Assembly: GCF_013373865.1 (NCBI RefSeq)
Contig: NC_050472.1
Span: 11,043,413-11,107,412, forward strand
Reading direction: 5' to 3'
From: Monomorium pharaonis
Lineage: Eukaryota > Arthropoda > Insecta > Hymenoptera > Formicidae
Length of the DNA: 64,000 nucleotides
Within the stretch, counting starts at the first letter, position 1, and every line of letters starts with the position of its first letter. The notes below the pieces were generated by a model, which had not been told where the DNA came from, made no database searches, and worked only from the letters and a program-made list of their open reading frames with translations. Positions 43,046-54,999 of this stretch are shown piece by piece. The position numbers and the translations under genes were made by a program.

Positions 43046-43881
43046 AAATTTGGTCCCCACATATATATGTTTATTCTTTTATATTTTATTATTTTTTGCT
43101 TATATATATATGTTTATCATTTAATATTTTATTATTTTATGTTTATGTTTACATATGGCCAGTTTATTTATATTTATAATGTTTATTCAATAATGTGATT
43201 ATGTAAAACTGTGATGTTAAACTGTAATTTGCTTTTATTTCTTAAATTTCTATTCAAATTTCCACTTATCATTGATTAGCTCCGCCATTCCGTATCAAGC
43301 CAATCAAAAATTGGCCCACTTATGCTAGTCTCCCCTTTCAGGGTCTCTAAATATAACGCTAACATCGCGCGCTTTATCGAGTAAATATCGAGTAAAGAAT
43401 TATTCTACATGCAAGAATACATAAGCTTAAATTTATATATGTTGCTCTTGTCTTAAGATAATAAGTCAATCTTATTTTATTCGCGATAGGAGAATAGTAA
43501 TTATTGATTTAATCTAAATATTGTTTTATTCTTATGCTACTTCAGGTTGTAATGAGAATAAATGTGTCAAGAATATTTTTTGTCTAGTCATCAGAAATCT
43601 TTTCTAAGAATGTAAATAAATTTTTTTTTAACAAATAAATATCGAAAAAAACGTTATAAGAAATATTTGGTTCTTAATACTTTGACTTTTTTCTCTCAGT
43701 GTGCAACAAACACGACTGATACGACAGATATTACTGACACTATCAAATATCGCTGCGCTGTACTTTTTCGTTTACTTAAATACGCGCGTAATCGCAATAC
43801 ATTATCTTATAACCAGCAATAATCGACTAATTGTAAGTGCAAAATGAAAAATGACGATCCTCCATTGTGCTTCTGTTTCAG
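43046..43881. other. AT-rich stretch between Gypsy Y and the RhoGAP locus
   Basis: Nothing recognisable. Poly-pyrimidine/TATATA-rich DNA up to about 43200, then ordinary AT-rich sequence. It ends with a good splice acceptor (ttctgtttcag) in front of the first recognised exon. Confidence 0.4.
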
Positions 43882-44042
43882 ATTATCAGTTTCCGATTGA
43901 CGTTTTCAGCGTAGCCAAGGACCACCCTTTTCTCGAGGCCGACTCGCAGCAGACCCTTTTCCGACATCCGCACTCCCTTAATCGTTGCAATCTAAAACTC
44001 GACACTCATCACACGCACCATAGCACGAGTCACAGCAAAAGC

Positions 44043-45295
44043 GTGAGTACAAAATCAGGTTACCCGATATGGAGCACGTACGGAGGAAGCGTTGCGCGGA
44101 TACGCGAAGACCCATTTCAATGAGAATTTAATTAATCTCGTTAGAATTGTAACTTCAATTTTATTGACTCTTGACTTTCGTATTTTACGTAACTCTCGTT
44201 CCAAAGAGATTTGCACAAATAACTTCCGCTACTTTTACGCTATTTTTGTATGCTTATTCATTTGCAAACGTATTTTTCTTTCCCTCGCAGTTTCTATTTT
44301 TAAATTTCTCGTTACATATAACGATTGTTACGTATGAAATTGCATATCTCATCATTTGCGTCAAATTAATCAATTTTGACAACGTTCCATTTTCGCTAAA
44401 TAACTTAATTTTTCTTTCGCTTTGTTGATATGCGTCAATACGTCATAACGACGACATTTGTCAGAAAATCGTCGACTCTTCCGCGCGAAAACTGTTTAAT
44501 TTTTGTTACGCCAGATGATGACCCCACGGTTGTCAAGGTGGTAATTTTTTTTCTCTATCACCGCAGGCAGCAGGAAACTCTGCTTAACCATGCGACTTTA
44601 AGACCTCCATCGCCGATTACGAGCTGTAAAAGTGCACGGAACACTTTCTACAATTAATTATAGTGTTCGGGGCGCGATCCGTCTGTTGCTTGACGCCGCC
44701 GGTCCTCAATATCGTCGCTACGAATTAATTATGAAGCACGTTCGTTAAATACAATTCGACGAGTACCATTTATTTCGGGCCTTACGCTTCTCCGCCTGTA
44801 TGAACGTTACGTCGGATAATGTGAGTCGCGCATTCTTTCGGGCTACTTTGTAGATCCCTTGTAATCCAACAAAAGAAACGCCCGGGCTTTTATGGATTAC
44901 ACACACCGGCTGGCTAGTTTCTTACTTTGTGTCTATCCGAATCGCACCTTGCACGCGGACAAGATTATCCTTCGTGCGAAATAAATGGGCTTCAATATAC
45001 AATAATTGAATCAAATCTAATACTTTAACAATGACCAAAATTAATGATCAATTTGTCTTAAAATTAATTAATATGTATGTTTTTTTGTAACGAAAATGAT
45101 TTTACGAATCTAAATAATTGTTATCATTTTTGTTTTTTCTTTCTGCTTAATCATGTTACTATTTATTGTAGAACGTTGCATTATAATGCGACTTAAAAAA
45201 AATACTATGTTTATATATATTATAATTAGTACATTAGTAGTTATGTTTAAAAATTTGCTTTATTTTAAATCTATGTGCTATCGTTTGTTACACAG
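44043..45295. other. Intron-like stretch of the RhoGAP locus
   Basis: AT-rich with no transposon recognised. A short open stretch near 44572-44653 (QQETLLNHATLRPPSPITS) follows a plausible acceptor (caccgcag) and might be a diverged exon, but it shows no family motif. Confidence 0.35.
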
Positions 45296-45592
45296 AGTGG
45301 CGGTGATGACGAATTGTGTCCTAGAGCGATGGCTTCCATGTCGTGCGGACAACTTTTGGTGCTGAGGTAGCTAGCATTGATGAAACTTACGGCGTGCATA
45401 GAACGACATTGTCCGACTCATTGCACTGGCTGGAACTGGCAACTTCCGAAGTTTAGAAGGAAAATTAAGTCGCCTGATTACAAGGACAAGACAGTTTTCA
45501 GAGTACCGCTTCTACCATCTCTGCAGAGAACTGGCCAAGCATTACCCAAGTGCATTCAGATCGCCCTAAGATGGCTGAGAGCTGTGACGTGG

Positions 45593-47432
45593 CGCGTCCG
45601 GCCGCGCTCGTCACAAGGGCGAAAGTCCTACTGAGGGGATCGGTCTGGGGCTCCTCCTCGCCGAGCCGAGGGAGACGCGACTTTGTTTTACTTATTTTCT
45701 TTTTTTTCGGTTTTCGTGGTACCGTATTAGGATTTAGGATTTAAGGCGCCGAGTGAGGGTTCATTTTTTATTGTACAAAGAACGGAGGAGAAGGGAATAG
45801 GAGCCGTCGGGGGAATAGGATCGCGAGCAGTCGACAGTGGGCGAGGTGCCCCGCCAAGAGTTTCCCCGCCGAGCCGTGCGTCGGGCCCCGCTGCTTGTTA
45901 CCGCCCTGAGCCGCAAGGATACCGTTGCCGCAAATAAACCATGGCAGCCAGGATACCGCATAGCGACATAAAAGATTTTTGGAAGGAATCACGCCGAGGG
46001 CACGCCACCGGGCTGCAGACCGGGGGAACGACCGTTAAACTGTCAACCGCCCGCCACCCAGATCGGTTCGGCCACGGCATGGCCAGCCGGGCCAGCCGAA
46101 AACGGCAGAGCTAGAGCACTCTCATCGGCGGAAGTCGTCATGCGCGGACCACGAAGCATTTGGAGAGGCGATGCGGCGCGGCATGAGATCGAGGCGTGCG
46201 GATCGACCGAAAATTGAAGCACGCGCATGCGCGGCGGCTCGAGCCGGCCGGCGCGGGACCGGGGCTCCTCACTGTTCGGCAAGCCGTGTCAGCATACGTG
46301 TCGACTAGGACGAGCCCAGATACCGAGGGACTACGAAGACCAGGACACCGCTCGCTTTGTAAGGCCATCACTCGGCAGCCAGCGATACGTAAGGTTCGGA
46401 TAAGGCGGTCTACCCTCGTGCGAGACCGGATACCGTCTGTAATTGTGAGATCGGTTATCCGAAATCCGATCGTTGGTGCTATTGGTTTAGTGTAAAATAA
46501 CTCGAAGCAAAGAGTAGAGTTTTGTGGCCGCACGAGGGCTCGGACCGACCGGCCCCGAATATTTGATAACGTGAGTACGTCCCTCTTAAACTACGCCGGA
46601 GCCGACAGTCATAGTTATATTAGAATCATTGTTACCGCGAATTGTTCCCGTAATTAGTAATTTTGACTCTGTTCGAGCGGAGAGCCTCGCCGGCCTCCCG
46701 CCTCGTATTATCAATTCTATAGTTTCCGCATTTTTGTGTTTATAATTCGTTTCCGTCTCTAGAAGTTATATCCGTGAATTAATTGTGAAGACTCTTTGAG
46801 TAAAACTCATTGTTGCCTTGTTACCGTTCTTACTATCACTACAGAAATACAACTGAATTCTTTAATTGTTTAACAAGTTGAGTACCGAATCTTTCTACGA
46901 CCTGCCTCGATCCGACATCTCCACACTTTCCGTCTCAATAAGAATCACGCCACTCTACCGTCTCGAGTAAAGGAGTTACCGGTACTTGTAACGCTTCTAG
47001 TTGGTTACCGCATTATCGTTGATTATTGTGTGACGCGAGAAGTCGCGCTTGGCGCCCAAAAATTTAGAGTATTGGGAAGATACCGTTCTTGCAAGTTACC
47101 GCTATCGGATCGAGAATCATCTCGATCGATATTGGGGGATACCGTATACAAGTTACCGCTATCGTGTTGAGAGCAATCTCGCCCGATATTTGGGGGATAC
47201 CGTACACAAGTTACCGTTATCGCTTCGAGGGCTATCTCGAGCGATTGGGGGATACCGTATGCAAGTTACCGATACCGCATCGAGAGCATTCTCAAGCATT
47301 AGTAAAAATACCGTTCTCGTACACTATCGAATCTAACTAGAAGAGCGTTACTCGTTACCGTCTATAGAGATTACCGTTTAATTGGGCGCAGCCCCCTCGG
47401 ACCTGGCGGTTCCCGAGGGAAAGCACGTCGCA
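45593..47432 (+). mobile_element. Family X solo LTR, copy 2, inside a RhoGAP exon (TSD GAGC)
   Basis: 1840 bp from TGTGACGTGGCG to CACGTCGCA, with GAGC at 45589-45592 and 47433-47436. Removing it and one TSD restores the conserved RhoGAP frame across the junction. It contains CTTGGCGCCCAAAAATT near 47060 and a tandem array at 47078-47320. No coding content. It is unusually long for an LTR. Confidence 0.9.
47078..47320. repeat. ~58-62-bp tandem repeat in the family X LTR
   Basis: About four and a half units, each GATACCGT..CAAGTTACCG followed by a dyad such as TCGAGAGCAATCTCGA and then TTGGGG. Copy 1 of the LTR at 958 lacks this part and copy 3 does not show it clearly. Confidence 0.8.
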
Positions 47433-48323
47433 GAGCTAACGCTCTAAATCAAGTGGGCATTTTTAGAAAGAGCGGCGTCAAGTCGAGGATACAAAATCTG
47501 AAAGTCATGATGGAGACTGAAGGGAACAATATAAATTTTAACGGGCAGCAGGCATTCGACGTCGCCGATATTGTGAAACAATATTTCAGGAAGCTGCCGG
47601 AGGTTCTGTTAACGAACAAGCTTTCAGAGATATTTATCGCCATTTTCCAACGTAAGTTTTTACAATTTCTGCTAGCTGTTTTTCTCATTTCTAAGCAACG
47701 CGGAAAATAAAGTGTATGATTTTACGATGAGTCGATTTTTCTCACAGATGTCCCGGTAGAGTTACGACCTTATGCCGTGCAATGCGTTCTATTGCTGCTT
47801 CCGGACAAGAATCGTGAGGCATTGAAGATCCTGCTTGACTTTCTCATTCACGTTGCCAGCAACTCGCCCTCCAATCATATGACAGCCTCCAATCTGGCTG
47901 TGTGTCTGGCTCCGAACCTGTTCCATTTTAACCACAGCACGAACGTGACTAACAGGTCGAACAGCGTGTCGCCACGAAGGCGAAAGACCGTGGGCATTCC
48001 CGGTCAGCGGGAACTGTCGGGAAATGAAGCAGCTCACGACTGTCTTCTGTCTCTGATCAAGATGCATCGTGAATTATTTATGGTGAGTGCCGAAGCGTTG
48101 TCATTCGTCGAGCCGAAGCACAAACGAGGAAAGAGAACACAGTTCACTGCCTCTTCCGATTCTTTCAGGTCTCGTCGGACATGCTGTCACTGTGTCACTT
48201 CCGTATTAAGTACGTGGAAGAAATTTCGGTTGTGATAGACGAACTCGGCTTGGAAATGAAACAGGATTGGAGGAGTTACCTGTACGCCTGCACCATAGAG
48301 TTGCTGAAGGAAGCGCGAGAAAA

Positions 48324-49500
48324 GTGAGTGCACGTCATCCTTATAGTATAATTTATTTGCGAAAGAAATGATAAAATAATATAAATGTGAGCAGATAAAA
48401 ACTATAGAGTCAAGGATACATTTTTTTTAATAGACAAATATAAGTAAAGGGAAGAAAAGAATATGTATGTCAAACTTATAAACTATAAACGAATAAATAA
48501 ATTAACAGAGGATTTACTTACGCTCAAATGGAAACTTCGCAATTCGTTCTAGCAGAAGTTACGGTTGGGTTGTAACCGTACACGTCGAGAAATATATAAA
48601 TATCCCGGAATATTCAATGTTTTCTTACGTTAAAGATGATAAACGGTCGCCAGGTCGATGCTTGTCCCCATCGCCAGGGAAGTGGCCTCGCTTCTGTTGC
48701 GCTGTCTGGCCAGAGATGAATATCTCGACTTTCAGGTTGAATATCCGGTTGCCCGCTGTCCTGGCTCGCTGCTGGTGTCTACCTAGCGTCGCTCGCCCTT
48801 GGGGAAGGTCCTCGTCGTTGCCTGTGGCTGGATGACGCAATCTAACCCCCCTTGGAATAATGAACTCGCCCGGGATGGCGTTGTTGAAATAACAATACGA
48901 CACTTAATATTTTCACAATGCTCTGCTTTTTATTGCACATTCACACGTACACAGGCCTCGCACGATCGGCAGGCACGTATTATTCGCGTACGGCGATGCT
49001 TCTAGAACGGGCCACGCCCTTGTTGCCGAGTGCCCGGAATGTCGCGATCTTTTACGCGTTCGCGAATTTTAACGCGGAAATATCTGCGTTTGAGTGTCGA
49101 CGAGTTGTATTCGCGAAGTACTATGCATTCGCGCTCGATATTATCACTCGGATATAATTAATTGGGCGATTCCACTTCTAGCGCGCGAACGTTGTCTCGC
49201 ACGCACGTCCGTTCGCTGTGGATGCCACTCGTAGACTTTTTTTCCTGCATACTGCGATCCGTTAGGACGCCTGCATGCACCCCCCACCCGACGCCCTCCG
49301 ATTGGCGCTTCCGGTGTCATACGTTTTCTTTTGCCAATCGGGGGACTTCGGGTGGTTCCTTCTCATTCACACTCGAAGTCTTCTCTGTTCGGCGTCGAGC
49401 CCCGCATGCGCATACGCCGCTCGACCCCGAACAGAAGTATGTTCTGTTCAGAAATGCAATTCCGGTGTGTTCCTTCCGGTGCCAGTCTGGCACAGCCAAT
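48324..49500. other. Intronic DNA with a possible minus-strand LTR
   Basis: After 280 bp of AT-rich intron, 48500-49490 is GC-richer. Read on the minus strand, it has an AATAAA within ...GTGCAATAAAAAGC near 48930 and ends TTCAACA near 48882, with TGTGCCAGACTGG near 49492 as a possible start. This could be an LTR of about 610 bp followed by leader sequence (48600-48880), but no TSD, gag or pol supports it. Confidence 0.3.
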
Positions 49501-49910
49501 GGCTTAGTTTACATCGTGCATTTGATACGCGTATCAGGTACCATATTCGTATCAAATTCGTACTAAATATTTAGTACGCACGATGTAAACGCTGCCGGAT
49601 CAATTTGGTACGAGCGTATCAAGTAGGAGTATCGTACTACACTGATACGCGTACCAAGTGATACAAATGTCGATGTAAACGCATAAAACGCATTTTAGAG
49701 AGAATTTAGCAATTGAGCATAACCTCAGTGCTAAAATCTAAAAACCGGTGTGAAAATGTCTTAGTAGGAGACATCAACATGAATTAAATTTGTATTATAT
49801 TTTTCACAGTACATGCTTAGTACATTCGATGTAAACGCGCCCGTACCTAAGGCTTTGGTGCGCACCAAACTTAATACGCGTACTAAGGTTTTGACGATGT
49901 AAACTAAGCC
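49501..49910. mobile_element. 410-bp MITE with GGCTTAGTTTACATCG ends
   Basis: The 16-bp ends GGCTTAGTTTACATCG and CGATGTAAACTAAGCC are perfect inverted repeats, flanked by AAT on both sides (49498-49500, 49911-49913). The word ACATCG/CGATGTAAAC recurs inside (49590-49600, 49670-49680, 49830), together with GATACGCGTAYCA-type dyads, so the element has several subterminal repeats. No ORF. Confidence 0.8.
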
Positions 49911-49977
49911 AATGAGGCATTTGAGAAAGTAACCAAAAGTAAATATGCGTTCATACGCATTATATAATGAACAATTA

Positions 49978-50134
49978 GGCCCGGTTCCACAACTCATGGT
50001 TAAATTAACTGGCCGATTATTCCATTGGAATTGACCAATCGTATTTGTTAATTTTGCTTAATGACAAATACGATTGGTCAATTCCAATGGAATAATCGGC
50101 CAGTTAATTTAACCATGAGTTGTGGAACCGGGCC
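49978..50134. mobile_element. 157-bp near-perfect palindromic MITE (TSD TTA)
   Basis: Arms of about 70 bp, beginning GGCCCGGTTCCACAACTCAT and ending in the complement, are identical by eye around a short loop (TAATTTTGCTTAATG). TTA flanks both sides (49975-49977, 50135-50137). A 3-bp TWA-type target and a G-rich terminus fit a PIF/Harbinger MITE. The perfect arms point to recent insertion or gene conversion. Confidence 0.85.
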
Positions 50135-50279
50135 TTAAAGTAACAAATTAGGATTTCGCCGGAATTGCGATAATACAGTGACCTAATTGGTCGCTATACA
50201 TATGTATATTTTTATATTTAAACTAATGATATGCACAACACAAAATATTGAAATGAAACAATAAAATAATAATAATACG

Positions 50280-50823
50280 CTTTATTCGCGCTCGTCACGT
50301 CGCGGACTCGTCTATTGTCGTGTCATAAACTTCATAAAATATCGACGCGAAGCCTGGCGCGTGATTCTCGATAACTATTGAGATGAATATTAAATAAACG
50401 ATGTTTCCCCATCTTATTCTTAAATAAAACGTAATGCCTTGCGGTAGTGGCAATAGTATACGCTGACTCTCCCTCAGATTGTAAAGCGGTGTGTTACTCA
50501 TGCTGTCCGCGACTTGCTACACTGGGGCTCCTAACCTCACCTGTCAAACTTTGACGGAGGTGAGCTCGCCGCTCAGGTAGTGGTTTCGCTCGGTGGATCG
50601 CGTCGGGTGGTGCTCCCTCGGGTGGCTATCGGCTCCTCGCACCTGTCGACGTATCGTGGTCGGGTAAATGAGTCGTTTGCGTTTTTAACATAAAATAATT
50701 ATTATAAAATATAGCTTTTATTTAGTATAACATAATATACGCGGTGCGCGGTTCGTATAACTCTTAATGCGTTCACCGCTAAGTAACATAATTCGCAGTA
50801 GTTCTTGCTTTTGTATAACATAA
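50280..50823 (-). other. Unclassified sequence flanking the Harbinger, probably retroelement debris
   Basis: A minus ORF (50501-50295) starting MSNTPLYNLRESQRIL has no recognisable domain. The flanks TATAACATAATATACGCGGTG here and TATAACATATTTAATC-like words at 61200-61320 are similar in flavour, so the Harbinger may have entered an older LTR-type repeat whose two halves now lie 10 kb apart. Tentative. Confidence 0.3.
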
Positions 50824-51104
50824 TAGGTTTGTTCTTCTTGCTTACACTTTGTACACTTAAGTGTAAAGTGTACACTTTAGCGTTTTTCTTGCCGGAAATG
50901 ACGTTGAGTTGCGTGATTACACGCTGTTTGTTTTGAAAGTGTATAATACACTTTTGACATATTTTACACTGGTTTTACACGCTCTTGAGAGGTGGTGTAA
51001 ACCATGGTGTAAACGATAACTGTCTTTCTTAACCTTTAAATAGTTCATAAACTTCGTAAAAGTCAAAACTGTTTAGATCGACTAGAGAATTACAGCAGGA
51101 CACA

Positions 51105-52508
51105 ATGCAAGAAATTAGAAAAACAGCTAACGTTCATCGAAATGATGACAACGAAATAATTATTGATGCGGAGGGTTGTATTACATGCGAAACCAAAAGT
51201 ATGTAAACGTTTATCAATTAAGTGTATTTTTTGTGTATTAATTAATAATATTGCTGTTAATTATACTAGGTGGGTTAATTTTTAAAATATCTACTGAAGA
51301 AATAGATCTTAATGGTCCACCAATTCAATGTACTGTGGACAATGAAGAAATTTTTTTACAATTGCAGTCGGGAAATATAGCAGTTGATATTTCAGAAAAA
51401 GAAAATAATCCAAATGCCACTCAGCTGACTCTGCCTAATTTGGAAACTTTTTTTTGGAATGATACAAACACAAAGTTGTTTTTATCCCTTTATAGAGAAA
51501 TGCGAGTATTAGTTTCTACAAGAAAAATAAAAAACATAAAAGCTATGTGGAAACGTATTACTGATGAAATGCAAAATTCAGGATATAACGTAACTGTATT
51601 ACAAGTGGAGAATAAGTGGAAAACACTGGAACGGCAGTACAAAAAAGTTATTTCTAATAACCATAAGACTGGAAGAGGGCGGATCACTTGTAGTTATGAA
51701 CAGTACGTATAGTGAAAATTGAAATAATAATAAATTATTATAAATTGATGCATATATTATTTCTTACGTATGTAAAAATGTTTTTGCAGAGAACTTACAG
51801 AAATTTTGGGCAAGTGCCACAAAATGGTGCCACTTGCTGTGACGGGTTCTGAGGTAGGAATCATGGTCCGGAATGAGGTGACAGAACCTGGGACTTCACT
51901 GAACAACAGGTGTTTTTTAAATACTAATGTCATCTACGAATTGTGATTTAAGAATATTTATGATTGTATATTTTAAATTAGAAATGTTTATTGTCTGAAA
52001 CTTTATTTTTATTTAATTTAATTTTTTATTTTTATTTAATTTAATTTTTTTTATATTTAACTTTAGTACTCCAACTTTGATCCCAGTCTCGGCAACAACT
52101 GTATTGCCAACAACTTCAAATATAAGAAAAAGAAAAGAACAAGAAGATATACACATCTCTTCTAACGAATGTGAGCCTGATGCTGTAACCGAACCAGTAT
52201 CCGAAGATACTAACAATCTCATCGCCACTGCCAAAAGAAGAACTGCCATAGGAACAACAGCAAGGGCCTTAAATCAGTGCCAAGAAGAATTACAAGAATA
52301 TAGAAAGATGCTTGAAAAACGTCAAGAAAAGCAAGGTGATATTCAAATGCAGATTCTTGAAACTTATAAAGAGATTAAAGACAGAAATGAGAAATTTATG
52401 AATGCGATGGAGAATTACAGAAAGGAAACTATTCAACAAAGACAAAGAAGAAATGAGTTACTAGAGGAGAAAAATAATATTTTAAAAAATTTATTGAAAA
52501 AATTTTAA
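51105..52508 (+). CDS. Harbinger accessory DNA-binding protein (Myb/SANT- or MADF-like)
   Basis: Four exons with clean GT-AG borders and matching phases: 51105-51198, 51270-51702, 51790-51909 and 52067-52508. Exon 2 encodes the DNA-binding part, with spaced aromatic residues (FFWNDTNTKLFLSLYREM, then IKAMWKRITDEM and VENKWKTLERQYKKV), a trihelix Myb/SANT-like pattern. Exon 4 gives an NLS-like IRKRKEQED and a long Glu/Arg/Gln-rich coiled coil to the C-terminus (QCQEELQEYRKMLEKRQEKQ). In PIF/Harbinger elements this protein brings the nuclease into the nucleus and to the element ends. No stop or frameshift is visible, so it may still be expressible. The start is the first ATG in the exon 1 frame. 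Confidence 0.8.
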
Positions 52509-52958
52509 TCTTAGCTTTATTGTGTTTTTTGTTTTGTTATACATTTGTGTTGTTTTATATTTTTTGTTATACATTAATTATTCTTTGTTGAATAACTAAA
52601 ATACTATAAAATATATAACACCTTTAAATATAATAAATATATATATATATGAATACAGTTATCGAGTTATTTATTGTGCTTGTGCAGCAAGCTGTCTACA
52701 TATTTCGTCTCTAAGTTCTCGTCCTTGTTGATTATCTTGAGGTATATCGGCATCTACAGCCATATTGATCCGTGCATTTACAGCATCAGGATCTGGTTGA
52801 TTTTCATTGACAGGTGGTTCAAATAACTGAAGATCATTAGCATTTGCCATATTATGCAAAACACAACACGCATGCACAACCTGAACCATTCGAATTATAT
52901 CCCGCAATTTAAAATGATATAATTGACGAAATCGCTGTTTCAAATTGCCAAATGCATT

Positions 52959-53978
52959 TGTAACGCTGGCTCTATAAGCCATCGCATTCGGCCGTGCAAC
53001 CGCCGAAATCGTCGTCCGAGAGACGACCAGGGCGCCCCGCGCCCGCCTAAGACTCCCCACTACCGCGGCCGTTCACTCCGACGAACGACAGCACACAGGC
53101 CGCGCATCGGCTGACAGCTCGCGCAGGCGCCTTGTGCCGATGACGAACCGCGCGAAGCAAGGAAGGCCGACGACCTCCGGATTAAAAACGATACCCGGCC
53201 GTTAGAAACGTTCGAATTCGCACCCGCAAATGACGAGACGATTCCCCCCGATACGACACCCCCACGACGAGACAGGGGGGGGGGGCTCCACCGGGGTATA
53301 AAAAGACGGCCGAAACGGAGGAACAGGCAGATCTCCTCCGGCGAGCCGAGCTCGCCTCCGTCGACCAGATCTTAGAGAAACCAGAGGTCTACGTACAGTG
53401 GCCCCGGCCGGATATTACCGGCGTTCTCACAGAAATCTGGAAAACTCCAAATTCCTTTTTCCCACACGGCTTAAGCAAGGGGTTAGGGCTATCCCGCCTC
53501 CGCCGGACATTACCGGCCCGCCGAAATCCTACCCTCCCGTCGATTCCTAGCACAAGGCTACCGAGGTAAGGAAGCATCCTGCCCCGGCCGGACATTTCCG
53601 GCTAGCCGCCGCCAAGGAACCGATATTCCTCCCCGAATAACAGACGCGCGCGTCCCCCCACCATCAGACGCACGTACACGAGACTGCCGACAATCGCGAG
53701 ACGCGCCGCAGACCCCGTACACGTCACGCCAAGCGAGGCACGGGATTCTTTTCTCCGAGCGCGAAAACAACGATCTCTTTAACAACAAGTAAACACGTTT
53801 TCGGCAATCTGCGACAAGAACACGACGCGGACATTTTACCTTTGTTAATATAATAAACCATCATTATCTCAATAAATACAGTTAAAACAGACTAACGAAA
53901 GTATTCGAATGTGTCTCTGACCTATTTCCCCTAACCCCGTCCACCCGCACGACCGTAGGGGAAGGACAGGTCGTTACA
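52959..53978 (+). repeat. 5' LTR of the intact Gypsy element
   Basis: A TATA box TATAAAAAG lies at 53297-53305 and an AATAAA near 53872, delimiting likely U3, R and U5. The G-run at 53275-53285 has 11 G against 9 in the 3' LTR. Minus ORFs in it (53389-53595, 53558-53788) also occur in the 3' LTR and are not taken as genes. Confidence 0.95.
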
Positions 53979-53996
53979 TGGCGCCCGAACAGGGAC
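53979..53996 (+). other. Primer-binding site, tRNA-Lys type
   Basis: TGGCGCCCGAACAGGGAC starts directly after the LTR. From general knowledge this 18-mer is the retroviral PBS complementary to the 3' end of tRNA-Lys (UUU). Confidence 0.9.
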
Positions 53997-54033
53997 CGTC
54001 CGACTCCGTGAGACACTAATAAAAGAGATACCG

Positions 54034-54999
54034 ATGCCGAAAGCGTGGATACAAACTCTAAACAAAGACACATTAATCAGAATCGCACGCGAACTTCAAC
54101 TCGAGACCGACGAAACAATTGACGAGTTACGCCGACGCCTACGTACTTATTCGGCCAGCCATCCGGACATGGCACAACCAACCTTACCATCCGCACCAGG
54201 ACCATCTACCGCACCGACGATCTCCGTCACACCAAGCCCGGACGAAGAATCTCCGACAGCACCCGCCAAGATAATGAACCAAATTCGAAAATGGGGCTGC
54301 CACTTCGAGGGCAAAGATCCCTGGGCCTTCCTCGAACGACTGGAAGAACTCCAGCGCGGATACGGTTTCACGGACCAGCAGATGCTACTGGGGCTATCTG
54401 AGCTTCTACGGGGCGAAGCCCTACTGTGGTGGCGCAATAACCGCGACGCATGGTCGTCCTGGCCGGACTTCGTAGAAGACTTCAAAACATTCTTCCTGCC
54501 ACCCCGTTATCGCTTACAACTCTGCAACGAGATTCGCGACCGAATGCAGCGGGCCGACGAGGAATACGCACGCTACGCCACCGCCCTTACCACGTTAATG
54601 CGGCGAGCCGGAGGATTCACTACGGAAGCGCAGGTCGAGCAGCTCTATAACAACATGCACCCCGATTACCAATTATATATACGACGTGACGAGATCCGGC
54701 AACCACGAGAATTACTAAAAAGGGCCATGGAGTACGAGCAAATCCAGCTCCGCCGCCAGACCACGAAGAAGAAGGAGAACACCAGAGACACGCCCGCTAC
54801 GGCCGCGGTGTATAACCGAGACGAGCACTGTTGGCGGTGCAAACAGCGCGGCCACACCAGGTTTGACTGCCGACGACCGCCCCGCCGTTTCTGCTCTCAA
54901 TGCGGCAAGGATGGCGTATACACCAGGGATTGCCACCCGCCAGCGGGAAACGCCGACCGGGCCGGGGAGAGTGCGGCCGCCGCCCGGCCCCAAGAATAG
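54034..54999 (+). CDS. gag: Gypsy gag polyprotein
   Basis: 321 codons. The N-terminus (KDTLIRIARELQLETDETID, then LRRRLRTYSASHP) resembles a SAP-like helical domain. After a Pro/Thr linker comes the capsid-like part (WGCHFEGKDPWAFLERLEEL, LLGLSELLRGEALLWWRNNR, FFLPPRYRLQLCNEIRDRMQ), the usual Gypsy capsid layout. Near the end is one canonical CCHC knuckle (CWRCKQRGHTRFDC, CX2CX4HX4C) and a second, CSQCGKDGVYTRDC, in which the His position is Tyr. It ends at TAG 54997-54999, overlapping pol by 100 nt. Role: particle assembly and genomic RNA packaging. The first ATG after the PBS is the start. Confidence 0.9.
   Translation: MPKAWIQTLNKDTLIRIARELQLETDETIDELRRRLRTYSASHPDMAQPTLPSAPGPSTAPTISVTPSPDEESPTAPAKIMNQIRKWGCHFEGKDPWAFLERLEELQRGYGFTDQQMLLGLSELLRGEALLWWRNNRDAWSSWPDFVEDFKTFFLPPRYRLQLCNEIRDRMQRADEEYARYATALTTLMRRAGGFTTEAQVEQLYNNMHPDYQLYIRRDEIRQPRELLKRAMEYEQIQLRRQTTKKKENTRDTPATAAVYNRDEHCWRCKQRGHTRFDCRRPPRRFCSQCGKDGVYTRDCHPPAGNADRAGESAAAARPQE
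54945..54991 (+). promoter_or_regulatory. -1 ribosomal frameshift signal between gag and pol
   Basis: The slippery heptamer G GGA AAC (54945-54951) is exactly in the gag reading frame. Seven bases later GGGCCGGG (54959-54966) can pair perfectly with CCCGGCCC (54983-54990), giving an 8-bp all-GC stem with a 16-nt loop. pol is in the -1 frame relative to gag, as needed. Confidence 0.85.

Noticed and set aside
53389..53788. Minus-strand ORFs in the Gypsy LTRs, present twice
   Set aside because: The repetition reflects LTR duplication; no domain and no promoter context.
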